A DNA stretch of 32,440 bases from Oscillospiraceae bacterium (GTDB lineage: Bacteria; Bacillota; Clostridia; Monoglobales; Monoglobaceae). Made by a program: the position numbers and the translations under genes. Position 1 is the first letter of the stretch, and every line of letters starts with the position of its first letter. The notes beneath the pieces were generated by a model, which saw nothing but the letters and a program-made list of their open reading frames with translations, searched no databases and was not told the DNA's origin. Below, piece after piece: positions 1 through 8,498 of this stretch. The DNA is taken from NCBI GenBank assembly GCA_015068655.1, contig SVKC01000022.1, positions 1 through 32,440 of the forward strand, in the 5' to 3' direction.

Positions 1-13
1 GGAGGTGAAATAA

Positions 14-433
14 TTGCCAACATTCAACCAGTTAGTTAAGAAAGGCAGACAGACTGCGGAAAAGAAATCTACTGCTCCTGCTCTTCTCAAGGGTTTCAAT
101 ACCATCAAGAAGAAGTACACAGATCAGGATTCACCGCAGAAGAGAGGTGTTTGTACATCTGTTAGAACAATGACACCCAAAAAGCCTAACTCAGCGCTCC
201 GTAAGGTTGCCAGAGTTCGTCTTACAAACGGTATCGAAGTTTCTGCTTACATTCCCGGTATTGGTCACAATCTCCAGGAACATAGCGTAGTGCTTATTCG
301 TGGCGGTAGAGTTAAGGACCTCCCTGGTGTACGTTATCACATTATCCGTGGTACTCTTGATACACAGGGCGTTCAGAAGCGTAACCAGTCAAGATCAAAG
401 TACGGTGCGAAGAGACCGAAAGATGCTAAGTAA
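14..433 (+). CDS. rpsL: 30S ribosomal protein S12
   Basis: S12 sits at the decoding centre of the 30S subunit and controls accuracy of codon recognition. The 139-residue protein has the S12 signatures [20 protein letters not shown] and [13 protein letters not shown]. Compared with the E. coli protein it has about 14 extra residues near positions 17-40, the long form usual in Firmicutes. Lysines at the two sites where streptomycin-resistance changes normally arise (KKPNS, residues 56-57, and GRVKDLP) are unchanged. The start is TTG at 14, placed 6 nt after a strong GGAGGTG at 1-7 that opens the window. It is the first gene of a str-type operon with rpsG, fusA and tuf downstream. Identification is essentially certain. 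Confidence 0.98.
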   Translation: MPTFNQLVKKGRQTAEKKSTAPALLKGFNTIKKKYTDQDSPQKRGVCTSVRTMTPKKPNSALRKVARVRLTNGIEVSAYIPGIGHNLQEHSVVLIRGGRVKDLPGVRYHIIRGTLDTQGVQKRNQSRSKYGAKRPKDAK

Positions 434-469
434 GGCAAAATTTTAAGAAAGAAGTTTATTTTATAGTGC

Positions 470-507
470 GTATTACTATTTTATATATATTTGAGTAATA
501 GTATTAC
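470..507 (+). other. A/T-rich hairpin in rpsL-rpsG spacer
   Basis: GTATTACTATT (470-480) can pair with AATAGTATTAC (497-507) over 10 of 11 positions, with a 16-nt A/T-only loop. No U-run follows, so it is not a standard terminator. It may be a processing or mRNA-stability structure inside the operon. The rest of the 149-nt spacer shows only the rpsG Shine-Dalgarno sequence (GGAGGG, 570-575). Confidence 0.35.
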
Positions 508-582
508 AGCGCTAGCAGTATCCTATTGGGTATTGAGTACCTTGTGGATATGATTAACCACAAAGAAATGGAGGGAAGATAA

Positions 583-1053
<471 letters not shown>

Positions 1054-1056
1054 TTT

Positions 1057-1180
1057 TGCTTCGAAATTCACTTCATCTTTGGCAGCGTTGCTCGGTACAG
1101 AAACATACTCACGTATATCATATACGCTCCGTTGTTTTTGCACCTCACATCTGCCAAATCTAAAGCAAATTTCTTTGCAC
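1057..1180 (+). repeat. Long imperfect palindrome between rpsG and fusA
   Basis: The spacer holds a large inverted repeat. TTTGGCAG (1078-1085) pairs exactly with CTGCCAAA (1151-1158). Inside, GGTACAGAAACA pairs with TGTTTTTGCACC allowing wobbles, and the tip is GTATAT-C-ATATAC. Weaker pairing continues outward (GAAATT with AATTTC). The whole unit is about 120 nt. It is too long and too uneven for a simple terminator and has no U-run. It resembles a miniature inverted-repeat element or a structured RNA in the operon. No second copy was found in this window. Confidence 0.6.
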
Positions 1181-1246
1181 TACATTAAGGTGGAATGCCA
1201 ATTTTTGATTTAGACTAACACGTTTTATGTGTTGAAAGGAGTTACT

Positions 1247-3358
1247 ATGGCCAGAGCGTATTCGCTTGAAAGAACAAGAAACATTGGTATCATGGCTCAC
1301 ATTGATGCCGGTAAGACTACTACAACAGAACGTATCTTGTATTACACAGGTATCAACCACAAGCTTGGTGAAACCCACGAAGGCGGCGCTACTATGGACT
1401 GGATGGCTCAGGAACAGGAGCGTGGTATCACAATTACCTCTGCTGCAACAACCTGCTTCTGGGAACCCAAGGAAGGTCCTTATGCGGGCAAAAAGCACAG
1501 AATCAACATCATTGATACTCCCGGACACGTTGACTTTACTGTTGAAGTTCAGCGTTCGCTGAGAGTTCTTGACGGTTCTGTTACTGTTATGTGCGCTAAG
1601 GGCGGTGTTGAACCCCAGTCAGAAACAGTTTGGCGTCAGGCTGACGAATACAAGGTTCCCCGTATGATATTCGTTAACAAAATGGATATTATGGGTGCTG
1701 ACTTCTATAACGTAGTAAATATGATTCATGAGAGACTCAATGCAAACGGTGTTCCCATTCAGCTTCCTATCGGTGCTGAAGATACATTTGTTGGTATTAT
1801 TGACCTTATGAATATGGAAGCCGAGATTTATGATGATGAACTCGGCAACAGCTATCACAAGGACGCTATTCCTGCCGATATGATGGACAAGGCTCAGGAA
1901 TATCGTGAAAAGATGGTTGAAGCAATCTGCGAAACTGACGAAGACCTTCTTGAAAAGTATTTCGGCGGTGAAGAGATTACTGTTGATGAGCTTAAAGCGG
2001 CTCTCCGTAAAGCTACAATCAATAACGAAATCGTACCTGTTCTTTGTGGAACAGCGTACAGAAACAAGGGTGTTCAGCTGCTTCTTGATGCAGTTATTGA
2101 ATATATGCCCGCACCTACAGATGTTCCTAACATCAAGGGTGTAAATCCTGATACTGAAGAAGAAGACGAAAGACCTTCATCTGACGATGCTCCTTTTGCA
2201 GCTCTTGCGTTCAAGATTGCAACAGACCCGTTTGTTGGAAAGATTTGCTTCTTCCGTGTATATTCAGGTACACTTGAAAAGGGTTCGCACGTACTCAACT
2301 CCTGCAAAGGAAAGAGAGAACGTATGGGTAGAATCCTTCAGATGCACGCAAACCACAGAGAAGACCTTGATATCGTTTATTCAGGTGACATTGCAGCTGC
2401 AGTTGGTCTCCAGAATACAACAACAGGTGAAACTCTTTGTGATGAAAAGCATCCTATTATTCTTGAATCAATGAACTTCCCTGAACCTGTTATCCGTGTT
2501 GCGATTGAACCCAAGACAAAGGCAGGTCAGGAAAAGATGGGTATTGCTCTTGCAAAGCTTGCAGAAGAAGATCCCACATTCAAGACATATACTGACGAAG
2601 AAACAGGTCAGACAATCATTGCAGGTATGGGTGAGCTTCACCTTGAAATTATTGTTGACCGTCTCCTTCGCGAATTCAAAGTAGAAGCAAACGTTGGTCA
2701 GCCCCAGGTATCTTACCGTGAAGCATTCCGCAAGGAAGTTGATGTTGACCACAAGTATGCACGTCAGTCAGGTGGTAAGGGTCAGTACGGTCACGTACTT
2801 GTTAAGTTCGAGCCCCTGGAAGAAGGTGCAGGTTATATCTTTGAAAACAAGGTTGTGGGTGGTGCTGTTCCGAAGGAATACATTCCCGCTGTTGATGCAG
2901 GTATCCAGAGTGCTATGCTCAATGGTGTGCTTGCAGGCTACAACGTTGTTGACCTGAAGGCTACACTCTATGATGGTTCTTACCACGAAGTTGACTCTTC
3001 TGAAATGGCGTTTAAGATTGCTGCTTCTATGGCATTCAAGGAAGCTATGAGAAAGTCAGACCCCGTTCTCAAAGAACCTATTATGCTTGTTAATGTTATC
3101 ACTCCTGATGACTACCTCGGTTTTGTTATCGGTGACCTTAGCTCCAGACGTGGTATGATCAAGTGTCAGGAATCACGTAGCGGCGGTGTTACACAGGTTA
3201 CTGCTGACGTTCCTCTTTCCGAAATGTTCGGTTATGCAACCGTTCTCCGTAGCGGAACACAGGGTCGTGGTCAGTACTCTATGGAACCTTCACACTACAG
3301 TGAAGTTCCCAAGTCTGTTCAGGATAAGATTATCAGTGACAGAGCAAAGAGTGAATAA
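1247..3358 (+). CDS. fusA: Elongation factor G
   Basis: EF-G is the GTPase that drives ribosomal translocation and, with RRF, ribosome recycling. The 703-residue protein has all G motifs: AHIDAGKT (residues 17-24), [11 protein letters not shown] in switch I, DTPGHVDF, and NKMD. Later domains include the domain IV segment with GGKGQYGHV. An open frame begins earlier at GTG 1229, but that codon lies before the Shine-Dalgarno sequence AAAGGAG (1235-1241); ATG 1247 follows it at the right distance and gives the usual [12 protein letters not shown] start. It is a canonical housekeeping copy, clearly different from the EF-G-like fusion at 24646-27240. Confidence 0.98.
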   Translation: MARAYSLERTRNIGIMAHIDAGKTTTTERILYYTGINHKLGETHEGGATMDWMAQEQERGITITSAATTCFWEPKEGPYAGKKHRINIIDTPGHVDFTVEVQRSLRVLDGSVTVMCAKGGVEPQSETVWRQADEYKVPRMIFVNKMDIMGADFYNVVNMIHERLNANGVPIQLPIGAEDTFVGIIDLMNMEAEIYDDELGNSYHKDAIPADMMDKAQEYREKMVEAICETDEDLLEKYFGGEEITVDELKAALRKATINNEIVPVLCGTAYRNKGVQLLLDAVIEYMPAPTDVPNIKGVNPDTEEEDERPSSDDAPFAALAFKIATDPFVGKICFFRVYSGTLEKGSHVLNSCKGKRERMGRILQMHANHREDLDIVYSGDIAAAVGLQNTTTGETLCDEKHPIILESMNFPEPVIRVAIEPKTKAGQEKMGIALAKLAEEDPTFKTYTDEETGQTIIAGMGELHLEIIVDRLLREFKVEANVGQPQVSYREAFRKEVDVDHKYARQSGGKGQYGHVLVKFEPLEEGAGYIFENKVVGGAVPKEYIPAVDAGIQSAMLNGVLAGYNVVDLKATLYDGSYHEVDSSEMAFKIAASMAFKEAMRKSDPVLKEPIMLVNVITPDDYLGFVIGDLSSRRGMIKCQESRSGGVTQVTADVPLSEMFGYATVLRSGTQGRGQYSMEPSHYSEVPKSVQDKIISDRAKSE

Positions 3359-3394
3359 TTGTGCAGTTTTTTCTAACTTTTTTCAAAAAAGCTA

Positions 3395-3423
3395 TTGAAA
3401 AACTGTGAGATTTGTAGTACAAT
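3395..3423 (+). promoter_or_regulatory. Sigma-A-type promoter for tuf
   Basis: TTGAAA (3395-3400), 17 nt, then TACAAT (3418-3423): near-consensus boxes at ideal spacing, about 45 nt before the tuf start. It would let tuf be made in excess of the upstream operon genes, in line with the high cellular demand for EF-Tu. Confidence 0.8.
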
Positions 3424-3467
3424 AATTAGTAAATTAATTAACTTATCCAAGTTAGGACGAATTTAAA

Positions 3468-4670
3468 ATGGCAAAAGCTAAATATGAAAGAACCAAACCC
3501 CATGTTAACATTGGTACAATCGGCCACGTTGACCATGGTAAAACAACTCTTACTGCTGCAATCACAAAGGTGCTTGCTATGGATGGTAAGGCTCAGTACG
3601 AAGCTTACGATATGATCGATAAGGCTCCTGAGGAAAGAGAAAGAGGTATCACTATCTCTACAGCTCACGTTGAATATGAAACAGAAGCACGTCACTATGC
3701 ACACGTTGACTGCCCCGGACATGCTGACTACGTTAAGAACATGATCACAGGTGCTGCTCAGATGGACGGTGCTATCCTTGTTGTTTCTTCTGCTGATGGT
3801 CCTATGCCCCAGACAAGAGAACACATCCTTCTTTCACGTCAGGTTGGCGTTCCGAAGATTGTTGTTTTCATGAACAAGGTTGACCAGGTTGACGATCCCG
3901 AGCTTCTCGAACTCGTTGAAATGGAAATCCGTGACCTTCTCTCTGAATACGAATTCCCCGGTGATGAAATCCCGATCGTAAAGGGTTCAGGTCTTGCAGT
4001 TCTCGAATCTGATTCAACAGATCCTTCAGCTCCCGAGTATGCTTGCATCAAGGAACTTATGGACGCTGTTGACAGCTACATTCCTACACCTGAAAGAAAG
4101 AGTGATCTTCCCTTCCTTATGCCCGTGGAAGACGTATTCTCAATCACAGGTCGTGGTACAGTTGCTACAGGTAGAGTTGAAAGAGGTACACTCAACCTTT
4201 CTGACGAAGTTGAAATCGTTGGTCTTTCTGACGAATCACGTAAGGTTGTTGTTACAGGTATCGAAATGTTCAGAAAGCTTCTTGATCAGGCTGAAGCTGG
4301 TGACAACATCGGTGCTCTTCTCCGTGGTGTTCAGAGAAATGAAATCGAAAGAGGACAGGTTCTTGCAAAGCCCGGTACAATTCATCCTCACACAAAGTTC
4401 AAGGGTGAAGTTTACGTACTGACAAAGGAAGAAGGCGGACGTCATACTCCCTTCTTCACAAACTACAGACCCCAGTTCTACTTCAGAACAACTGACGTTA
4501 CTGGTGTAGTTAACCTTCCTGAAGGTACAGAAATGTGTATGCCCGGTGATAACGTTACAATGACTGTTGAACTTACAACAACAATCGCTGTTGAAGAAGG
4601 TCTTCGTTTCGCTATCCGTGAAGGTGGACGTACAGTTGGTTCAGGCGTTGTTACAGAAATCATTGAGTAA
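3468..4670 (+). CDS. tuf: Elongation factor Tu
   Basis: EF-Tu carries aminoacyl-tRNA to the ribosomal A site as a GTP complex. The 400-residue protein shows GHVDHGKT (residues 19-26), [22 protein letters not shown] and NKVD, followed by the two beta-barrel domains ([13 protein letters not shown], then a C terminus ending [10 protein letters not shown]). Length is normal for Clostridia. ATG 3468 follows AGGA at a usual distance. It is the last gene of the str-type cluster, has its own promoter about 45 nt upstream and ends in a strong intrinsic terminator. Codon use is strongly biased, as expected for a very highly expressed gene. Confidence 0.99.
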   Translation: MAKAKYERTKPHVNIGTIGHVDHGKTTLTAAITKVLAMDGKAQYEAYDMIDKAPEERERGITISTAHVEYETEARHYAHVDCPGHADYVKNMITGAAQMDGAILVVSSADGPMPQTREHILLSRQVGVPKIVVFMNKVDQVDDPELLELVEMEIRDLLSEYEFPGDEIPIVKGSGLAVLESDSTDPSAPEYACIKELMDAVDSYIPTPERKSDLPFLMPVEDVFSITGRGTVATGRVERGTLNLSDEVEIVGLSDESRKVVVTGIEMFRKLLDQAEAGDNIGALLRGVQRNEIERGQVLAKPGTIHPHTKFKGEVYVLTKEEGGRHTPFFTNYRPQFYFRTTDVTGVVNLPEGTEMCMPGDNVTMTVELTTTIAVEEGLRFAIREGGRTVGSGVVTEIIE

Positions 4671-4697
4671 TTTCGTCTAAAACGTTTATGTTTATTC

Positions 4698-4731
4698 AAG
4701 CCCCCGTATCGAAGGATGCGGGGGCTTTTTT
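4698..4731 (+). terminator. Intrinsic terminator after tuf
   Basis: AAGCCCCCG (4698-4706) pairs perfectly with CGGGGGCTT (4719-4727), extended inward by three more pairs and one wobble (TATC with GATG) around a GAAG loop, then a T-run to 4731. It closes the rpsL-tuf transcription unit. Confidence 0.92.
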
Positions 4732-4844
4732 CGGTTCTGTTGCAAATGCTGGGGTTGAAAAAAACCTTTTTTTCTGCATTGAAGGAATCTTTGTTTTTGT
4801 GACGAAGTATAATATGAAGGAAATTTGTTGTGAGGAGAGAGATT

Positions 4845-5123
4845 ATGTACAAGCCTGAACCGATTGACACCAAGGATATTGAACTGGATGGAGAGCTAAT
4901 GGAGCTTATGGAAAAAATTGCAAAGCACGTTCATGAGGTATGGGCGGAAGGCAGGATTGCCGAAGGCTGGAAATACGGCACTGAACGCAACGACAGAAAA
5001 AAAGAAACACCGTGCCTCGTGCCTTATGATGAGCTGCCTGAAAAAGAGAAGGACTATGACAGAAAAACAGCGACCGAAACACTCAGGCTGATTATAAAAA
5101 TGGGCTACAGATTGGAAAAGTAA
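4845..5123 (+). CDS. Small RyR-domain protein
   Basis: A 92-residue protein made up almost entirely of one RyR domain (the roughly 90-residue module named after ryanodine receptors). Visible family features are the conserved stretch WAEGRIAEGWKYG (about residues 34-46), RNDRKKETPCLVPYDELP and TATETLRLIIKMGYRL at the end. The bacterial function is not established; RyR domains occur alone or joined to ion-channel and NTPase domains. ATG 4845 follows GAGGAGAG at 4832-4839; an in-frame GTG at 4830 has no ribosome site before it. A TATAAT (4808-4813) lies just upstream but no convincing -35 box was seen. It stands alone, bounded by terminators on both sides. Confidence 0.8.
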   Translation: MYKPEPIDTKDIELDGELMELMEKIAKHVHEVWAEGRIAEGWKYGTERNDRKKETPCLVPYDELPEKEKDYDRKTATETLRLIIKMGYRLEK

Positions 5124-5131
5124 ATTACAGA

Positions 5132-5163
5132 AAGTCCGTTTTTCAGGGAAGAACGGATTTTTC
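5132..5163 (+). terminator. Intrinsic terminator after RyR gene
   Basis: AAGTCCGTTTTTC (5132-5144) and GAAGAACGGATTT (5148-5160) form a 13-bp stem with two G-T wobbles and a 3-nt loop, followed by T-rich sequence. It separates the RyR gene from the DAHP synthase promoter. Confidence 0.8.
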
Positions 5164-5184
5164 TTTTGTTTTTACAAATGCTTC

Positions 5185-5213
5185 TTGACTATCGAAGCCA
5201 AACGTTATATAAT
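5185..5213 (+). promoter_or_regulatory. Sigma-A-type promoter for DAHP synthase
   Basis: TTGACT (5185-5190), 17-nt spacer, TATAAT (5208-5213). This is almost perfect consensus, 31 nt before the start codon. No palindrome or leader structure that would suggest tryptophan or tyrosine control was seen in the short 5' region. Confidence 0.88.
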
Positions 5214-5244
5214 TAGTACATCTAATTGAAGGAAGGCGAAACTT

Positions 5245-6273
5245 ATGAATATGATTTTTGAAAGAAAGCTTCCTATACCTATGGAAGTGAAGGAGCTTTA
5301 TCCAATTACGGCAGAGCTTCAAAATATTATAGAAAAACGTGCCATTGAAATACAGGATATTTTCACAGGCAAGTCTGACAGAATTGCTCTTATAATCGGA
5401 CCTTGTTCTGCGGATAATGAGGACAGTGTTATTGACTATATTCTTCGTCTCCGTGATGTTCAGGAGAAGGTTGAAGAAAAAATCCTTATAATTCCCCGTA
5501 TTTATACAAACAAGCCCAGAACAACGGGCGACGGATACAAGGGTATGCTTCATCAGCCTGACCCAAATGATAAACCTGATATGTACAAGGGTATTGTTGC
5601 AATAAGACAAATGCATATTCGTGCTCTTACGGAAACAGGCTTTTCTTGTGCGGACGAAATGCTTTATCCTGAAAATTACAGATACCTCAGCGATATTCTT
5701 GCTTATGTGGCAATCGGTGCAAGAAGTGTTGAAAATCAGCAGCACAGACTGACATCAAGCGGTCTTGATATTCCTGTGGGAATGAAAAACCCCACAAGCG
5801 GAGACATTTCTGTTATGATGAATTCCATTACGGCTGCACAGCACAAGCACACCTTTATTTATCGTGGCTGGGAGGTTCATTCTCAGGGAAACCCCATGGC
5901 TCATGCTATACTGCGAGGCTACGTGAACAAGCACGGACAGTCCTTGCCGAACTATCATTATGAAGACCTTGTGCATCTTTGTGAGACTTATGCGAAAACT
6001 GACTTGCAGAATCCGGGTGTTATTGTGGATACAAACCATGCAAATTCCGGAAAGAAGTATCTGGAACAAATCAGAATTGCAAAAGAAGTTCTTCACAGCT
6101 GTCGCCATGACAAGGATGTGAAGAAGCTTGTGAAGGGCTTTATGATTGAAAGTTATATTGAAGACGGTGCTCAGAAAATCGGTGAGTGTGTTTATGGAAA
6201 ATCCATTACAGACCCCTGTCTCGGATGGGAAAAGACGGAGAGACTTATTCTTGATATGGCAGACCTTCTGTAA
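5245..6273 (+). CDS. 3-deoxy-7-phosphoheptulonate synthase (class I alpha)
   Basis: Catalyses condensation of phosphoenolpyruvate and erythrose 4-phosphate to DAHP, the first step of the shikimate pathway. The 342-residue sequence belongs to the AroF/AroG/AroH-type (I-alpha) family: IIGPCSADNEDS, PRIYTNKPRTTGDGYKG, GARSVENQQHR, PVGMKNPTSGD, and VIVDTNHANSGKKY carry the metal and PEP ligands. There is no fused chorismate mutase or ACT domain. The isozyme class by feedback inhibitor cannot be told from sequence alone, so no gene letter is given. ATG 5245 follows AAGGAAGG; a second in-frame ATG lies two codons on. It is transcribed alone, and repeat copy A begins only 8 nt after the stop codon. 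Confidence 0.95.
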   Translation: MNMIFERKLPIPMEVKELYPITAELQNIIEKRAIEIQDIFTGKSDRIALIIGPCSADNEDSVIDYILRLRDVQEKVEEKILIIPRIYTNKPRTTGDGYKGMLHQPDPNDKPDMYKGIVAIRQMHIRALTETGFSCADEMLYPENYRYLSDILAYVAIGARSVENQQHRLTSSGLDIPVGMKNPTSGDISVMMNSITAAQHKHTFIYRGWEVHSQGNPMAHAILRGYVNKHGQSLPNYHYEDLVHLCETYAKTDLQNPGVIVDTNHANSGKKYLEQIRIAKEVLHSCRHDKDVKKLVKGFMIESYIEDGAQKIGECVYGKSITDPCLGWEKTERLILDMADLL

Positions 6274-6280
6274 ATATTTT

Positions 6281-6420
6281 GGGGCTGTATCAAAATGAAA
6301 TTTCCGGGACGGGATGGAACCCGTCCCCTACATATATTGTAAACACGTTTTTTTTGTGATACAATTTGTAGGGTTCGTTTTCCACGCCGAACCGCTCTTT
6401 TTTCATTTTGATACAGGCCC
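6281..6420. repeat. Cloverleaf inverted-repeat element, copy A
   Basis: 140-bp element with 20-bp terminal inverted repeats (6281-6300 against 6401-6420) matching at 19 of 20 positions. Inside are three hairpins: GGGACGGG/CCCGTCCC (6306-6327), ATTGTA/TACAAT (6336-6365) within a longer A/T-rich pairing, and GGTTCG/CGAACC. If transcribed, it would fold into a cloverleaf closed by the terminal stem, then a T-run (6421-6427), so it could act as a terminator. It lies 7 nt after the DAHP synthase stop codon. Copies B and C are at 15853 and 24524. It encodes nothing recognisable; open frames through it are artefacts. Confidence 0.9.
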
Positions 6421-6481
6421 TTTTTTTGATGAAAGATATTTTGGTTTTTTTGGTTCAATTGCAAATATTGAAACAAATTGC

Positions 6482-6510
6482 TTGACATTTTTGGTAAGTT
6501 GTGGTAGAAT
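6482..6510 (+). promoter_or_regulatory. Sigma-A-type promoter for the TetR-like regulator
   Basis: TTGACA (6482-6487), 17-nt spacer, TAGAAT (6505-6510). Predicted transcription start near 6517, directly against the first operator palindrome, so repressor binding there should block transcription of its own gene. Confidence 0.88.
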
Positions 6511-6517
6511 AATTTGT

Positions 6518-6532
6518 AGCACACGGTGTGCT
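6518..6532. promoter_or_regulatory. Operator O1 at regulator promoter
   Basis: AGCACACGGTGTGCT: a perfect 7+1+7 palindrome beginning 8 nt after the -10 box. The same motif recurs twice before fabH (7174 and 7230). Best explained as the binding site of the TetR-like protein encoded just downstream, giving autoregulation. Confidence 0.8.
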
Positions 6533-6553
6533 GGATTTTTGGAGGTGTTTTTT

Positions 6554-7135
6554 GTGGCAGAGAAGGAGCACAAGCTGATCTCAGATGAAATGTCAGAAAA
6601 AATTATTGAGACTGCCGAACGACTGGTGACCTCCAAAGGTGCACACAATGTTACGGTGAGAAAAATTCTTCAGGAGCTTGGTATTACGAACCGAGTGTTT
6701 TATAACCGTTTCCACAATATCGGGGATGTGCTCGAGATTGTTTATAGGAGAATAATTCTTGAAATACGTGAAAGTGCTGTTATCAGCTTCGAGCCGGAAC
6801 GGGATTTTTTCGAGCAGGTTATTTTGATTATTGAAAAAACCCTTATGCTTTCTTACGAATTGAAAAGAGAGTTTTATCAGTTTGTTTTTGAAAATGATTC
6901 GGTTCTTGAAGAGAATTTTGATTGGTGGACAAAGGAAATTGAAAAAATAATTGATTACGCAAAGTCCATAGGTTATGTGAAAAAAGATATTAATTCGAAG
7001 ATTATGAGTTATTCAATCTGGTGCTTTGTCAAGGGCTTCAATGCTGACGCTGTTGCACGAAATCTTCCCAAGGAGGAAGCGGCAGAATATTTCAGGTACA
7101 GTATGGGCTTTCTGATTGAAGGAATGAAAGCGTAA
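6554..7135 (+). CDS. TetR-family regulator, probable controller of the fab operon
   Basis: A 193-residue protein whose first 60 residues read as a TetR helix-turn-helix (IIETAERLVTSKG, then VRKILQELGITNRVFYNRFHNIGDVLEIVYR); the remaining helical part would bind a ligand and dimerise. GTG 6554 follows GGAGGTG (6541-6547) at 6 nt; the frame stays open upstream through repeat copy A, but that part is not protein-like and precedes the promoter. The gene is autoregulated in all likelihood (operator O1 at its start site) and sits directly before the fatty acid synthesis genes, whose leader carries two more copies of the same operator. It thus occupies the place held by MarR-type FabT in streptococci. 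The ligand, probably an acyl-ACP or acyl-CoA, is inference. Confidence 0.85.
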   Translation: MAEKEHKLISDEMSEKIIETAERLVTSKGAHNVTVRKILQELGITNRVFYNRFHNIGDVLEIVYRRIILEIRESAVISFEPERDFFEQVILIIEKTLMLSYELKREFYQFVFENDSVLEENFDWWTKEIEKIIDYAKSIGYVKKDINSKIMSYSIWCFVKGFNADAVARNLPKEEAAEYFRYSMGFLIEGMKA

Positions 7136-7141
7136 AATAAC

Positions 7142-7165
7142 TTTTACAGAGCTTGCTCTGTAAAA
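7142..7165. other. Perfect hairpin after the regulator gene
   Basis: TTTTACAGAGC (7142-7152) and GCTCTGTAAAA (7155-7165) form an 11-bp perfect stem with a 2-nt loop, 6 nt after the regulator stop codon. On the plus strand an A-run follows, so it is a poor rightward terminator, though the stem itself ends in A-U pairs. It may limit read-through or protect the 3' end of the regulator mRNA. Confidence 0.55.
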
Positions 7166-7173
7166 AAAATAAC

Positions 7174-7188
7174 AGCACACACTGTGCT
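7174..7188. promoter_or_regulatory. Operator O2 upstream of fabH
   Basis: AGCACACACTGTGCT, the same palindrome as O1 with one arm mismatch (6 of 7 pairs). Its centre is 56 bp from O3. No clear -35/-10 pair was identified next to it; a weak TATATC lies at 7224-7229. Confidence 0.75.
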
Positions 7189-7229
7189 AAAACGACAAAA
7201 AGGAATTAAGTTTCCTTTAAAAATATATC

Positions 7230-7244
7230 AGCACACAGTGTGCC
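7230..7244. promoter_or_regulatory. Operator O3 just before the fabH start
   Basis: AGCACACAGTGTGCC, palindromic at 6 of 7 pairs, ending 4 nt before the AAAGGA ribosome site (7249-7254) of fabH. At this place a bound repressor would block transcription start or elongation into the operon. O1-O3 together give the consensus AGCACACRSTGTGCY. Confidence 0.75.
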
Positions 7245-7263
7245 GATGAAAGGAAAATGTGAA

Positions 7264-8217
7264 ATGGCAATAAAAATCCTCGGAACAGGGTCATATGTAC
7301 CTGAAAAGATAGTTACAAACGACGACCTGACCAAACTTGTAGATACATCGGATGAATGGATTGTTCAGCGTGTGGGAGTGAAGGAGCGTCACATTTCTGT
7401 GAACGAAACTGCCGCAGATTTTGCAATTTACGCAGCCAAAGAGGCTCTTGAGTCCGCGGGTATTTCTGCAGAAGAGGTCGATTTGATTATAGCGGCATCC
7501 GTTTCGGCAGATTCCGTATCTCCAACGGTTGCAGGTTCTGTTCAGGCGGCAATAGGTGCTTCTTGTCCTGCCTTTGACATCAATTCAGCTTGCAGCGGCT
7601 TTTTGTTTGCTCTTGATACGGCTGTGTCATATATTATGCGTGGCGGCATAAGAAATGCAATTGTTATCGGAGCGGAGAGAATGAGCAAGATTATTGACTG
7701 GACCGACCGCAGCACATGTGTTATTTTCGGTGATGGTGCAGGAGCGGCTGTTGTAACACCCGGTGACGGGTATCTGGCGTCAAAGCTCTTTACTTCGGGC
7801 AGTAATGAGGTTATTGAAATTCCCTCTTACGGCGGAGATTCACCTTTCTTTGAGGGGGAAAAGAAAAAACCTTACGCCTTTATGGATGGTCAGGAGACTT
7901 TCAAATTTGCGGTCAGCAAAATGACTGACGATGTGAAGCTTGTAACCGAGGAGGCAGGGCTGAGGCTTGAAGATATTGACCACGTTGTTCCTCATCAGGC
8001 GAATATCAGAATAATTGATTTTGCTTCGAAACGGTTGAAAATCCCGAAGGAAAAGTTTGTGGTAAATATCGAACGTTACGGAAATACTTCTGCCGCCAGT
8101 GTTGCAATTGCTCTTGATGAGCTGAACAAGTCAGGCAGAGTGAAGCGGGGAGACATTGTTGCTATGTCTGCCTTTGGCGGTGGTCTTTCCAGTGCCGCTT
8201 GCATAATAAAATGGTAA
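7264..8217 (+). CDS. fabH: Beta-ketoacyl-ACP synthase III
   Basis: Starts fatty acid synthesis by condensing an acyl-CoA primer with malonyl-ACP. The 317-residue protein begins MAIKILGTGSYVPEKIVTNDDL and has the complete Cys-His-Asn triad: Cys110 in SACSGF, His244 in VPHQAN and Asn274 in GNTSAAS. The family's GGGLS closing motif is present at the end. ATG 7264 follows AAAGGA (7249-7254) at 9 nt. A frame-compatible GTG at 7240 overlaps operator O3 and is rejected as the start. First gene of the fab operon, downstream of two regulator operators. Confidence 0.97.
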   Translation: MAIKILGTGSYVPEKIVTNDDLTKLVDTSDEWIVQRVGVKERHISVNETAADFAIYAAKEALESAGISAEEVDLIIAASVSADSVSPTVAGSVQAAIGASCPAFDINSACSGFLFALDTAVSYIMRGGIRNAIVIGAERMSKIIDWTDRSTCVIFGDGAGAAVVTPGDGYLASKLFTSGSNEVIEIPSYGGDSPFFEGEKKKPYAFMDGQETFKFAVSKMTDDVKLVTEEAGLRLEDIDHVVPHQANIRIIDFASKRLKIPKEKFVVNIERYGNTSAASVAIALDELNKSGRVKRGDIVAMSAFGGGLSSAACIIKW

Positions 8218-8261
8218 AAAAATAAAATTAATATATAAAAAAATTTTTGGAGGAAATTATT

Positions 8262-8483
8262 ATGACTATTGAAAAAATTAAGGAACTTGTAGCAGAACAT
8301 CTTGAAATCGAGGTAAGTGAAATCACAGACACAACAACTTTCCAGGACCTTGATGCAGACTCTCTTGACACAGTTGAAATTCTTATGGAAATCGAAGACG
8401 AGTTTGGCGTTGAAATCAAGCAGGGCGAAATCGGTGCAACTGTAAAGGATCTTGCTGATTACATTGATTCAAAGAAGAACTAA
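8262..8483 (+). CDS. acpP: Acyl carrier protein
   Basis: Small acidic carrier that holds growing acyl chains on a phosphopantetheine arm. The 73-residue sequence has the attachment motif DADSLD with Ser34 as the modified residue, flanked by the usual acidic helix (TVEILMEIEDEFGVEI). ATG 8262 is 8 nt after GGAGG (8249-8253); an in-frame TTG at 8247 overlaps that ribosome site and is not the start. It lies between fabH and fabK, as in streptococcal and clostridial fab clusters. Its strong ribosome site agrees with the high level at which ACP is needed. Confidence 0.97.
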   Translation: MTIEKIKELVAEHLEIEVSEITDTTTFQDLDADSLDTVEILMEIEDEFGVEIKQGEIGATVKDLADYIDSKKN

Positions 8484-8498
8484 AAAGGTTGAAGAAAA

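Noticed and set aside
6314-6553. Upstream extension of the TetR-like regulator frame by 80 codons
   Set aside because: It runs through repeat copy A and over the promoter, and is not protein-like; GTG 6554 has a perfect ribosome site.
7142-7165. Standard intrinsic terminator for the regulator gene
   Set aside because: The hairpin is followed by A residues on the plus strand, not a T-run; reported only as a hairpin.
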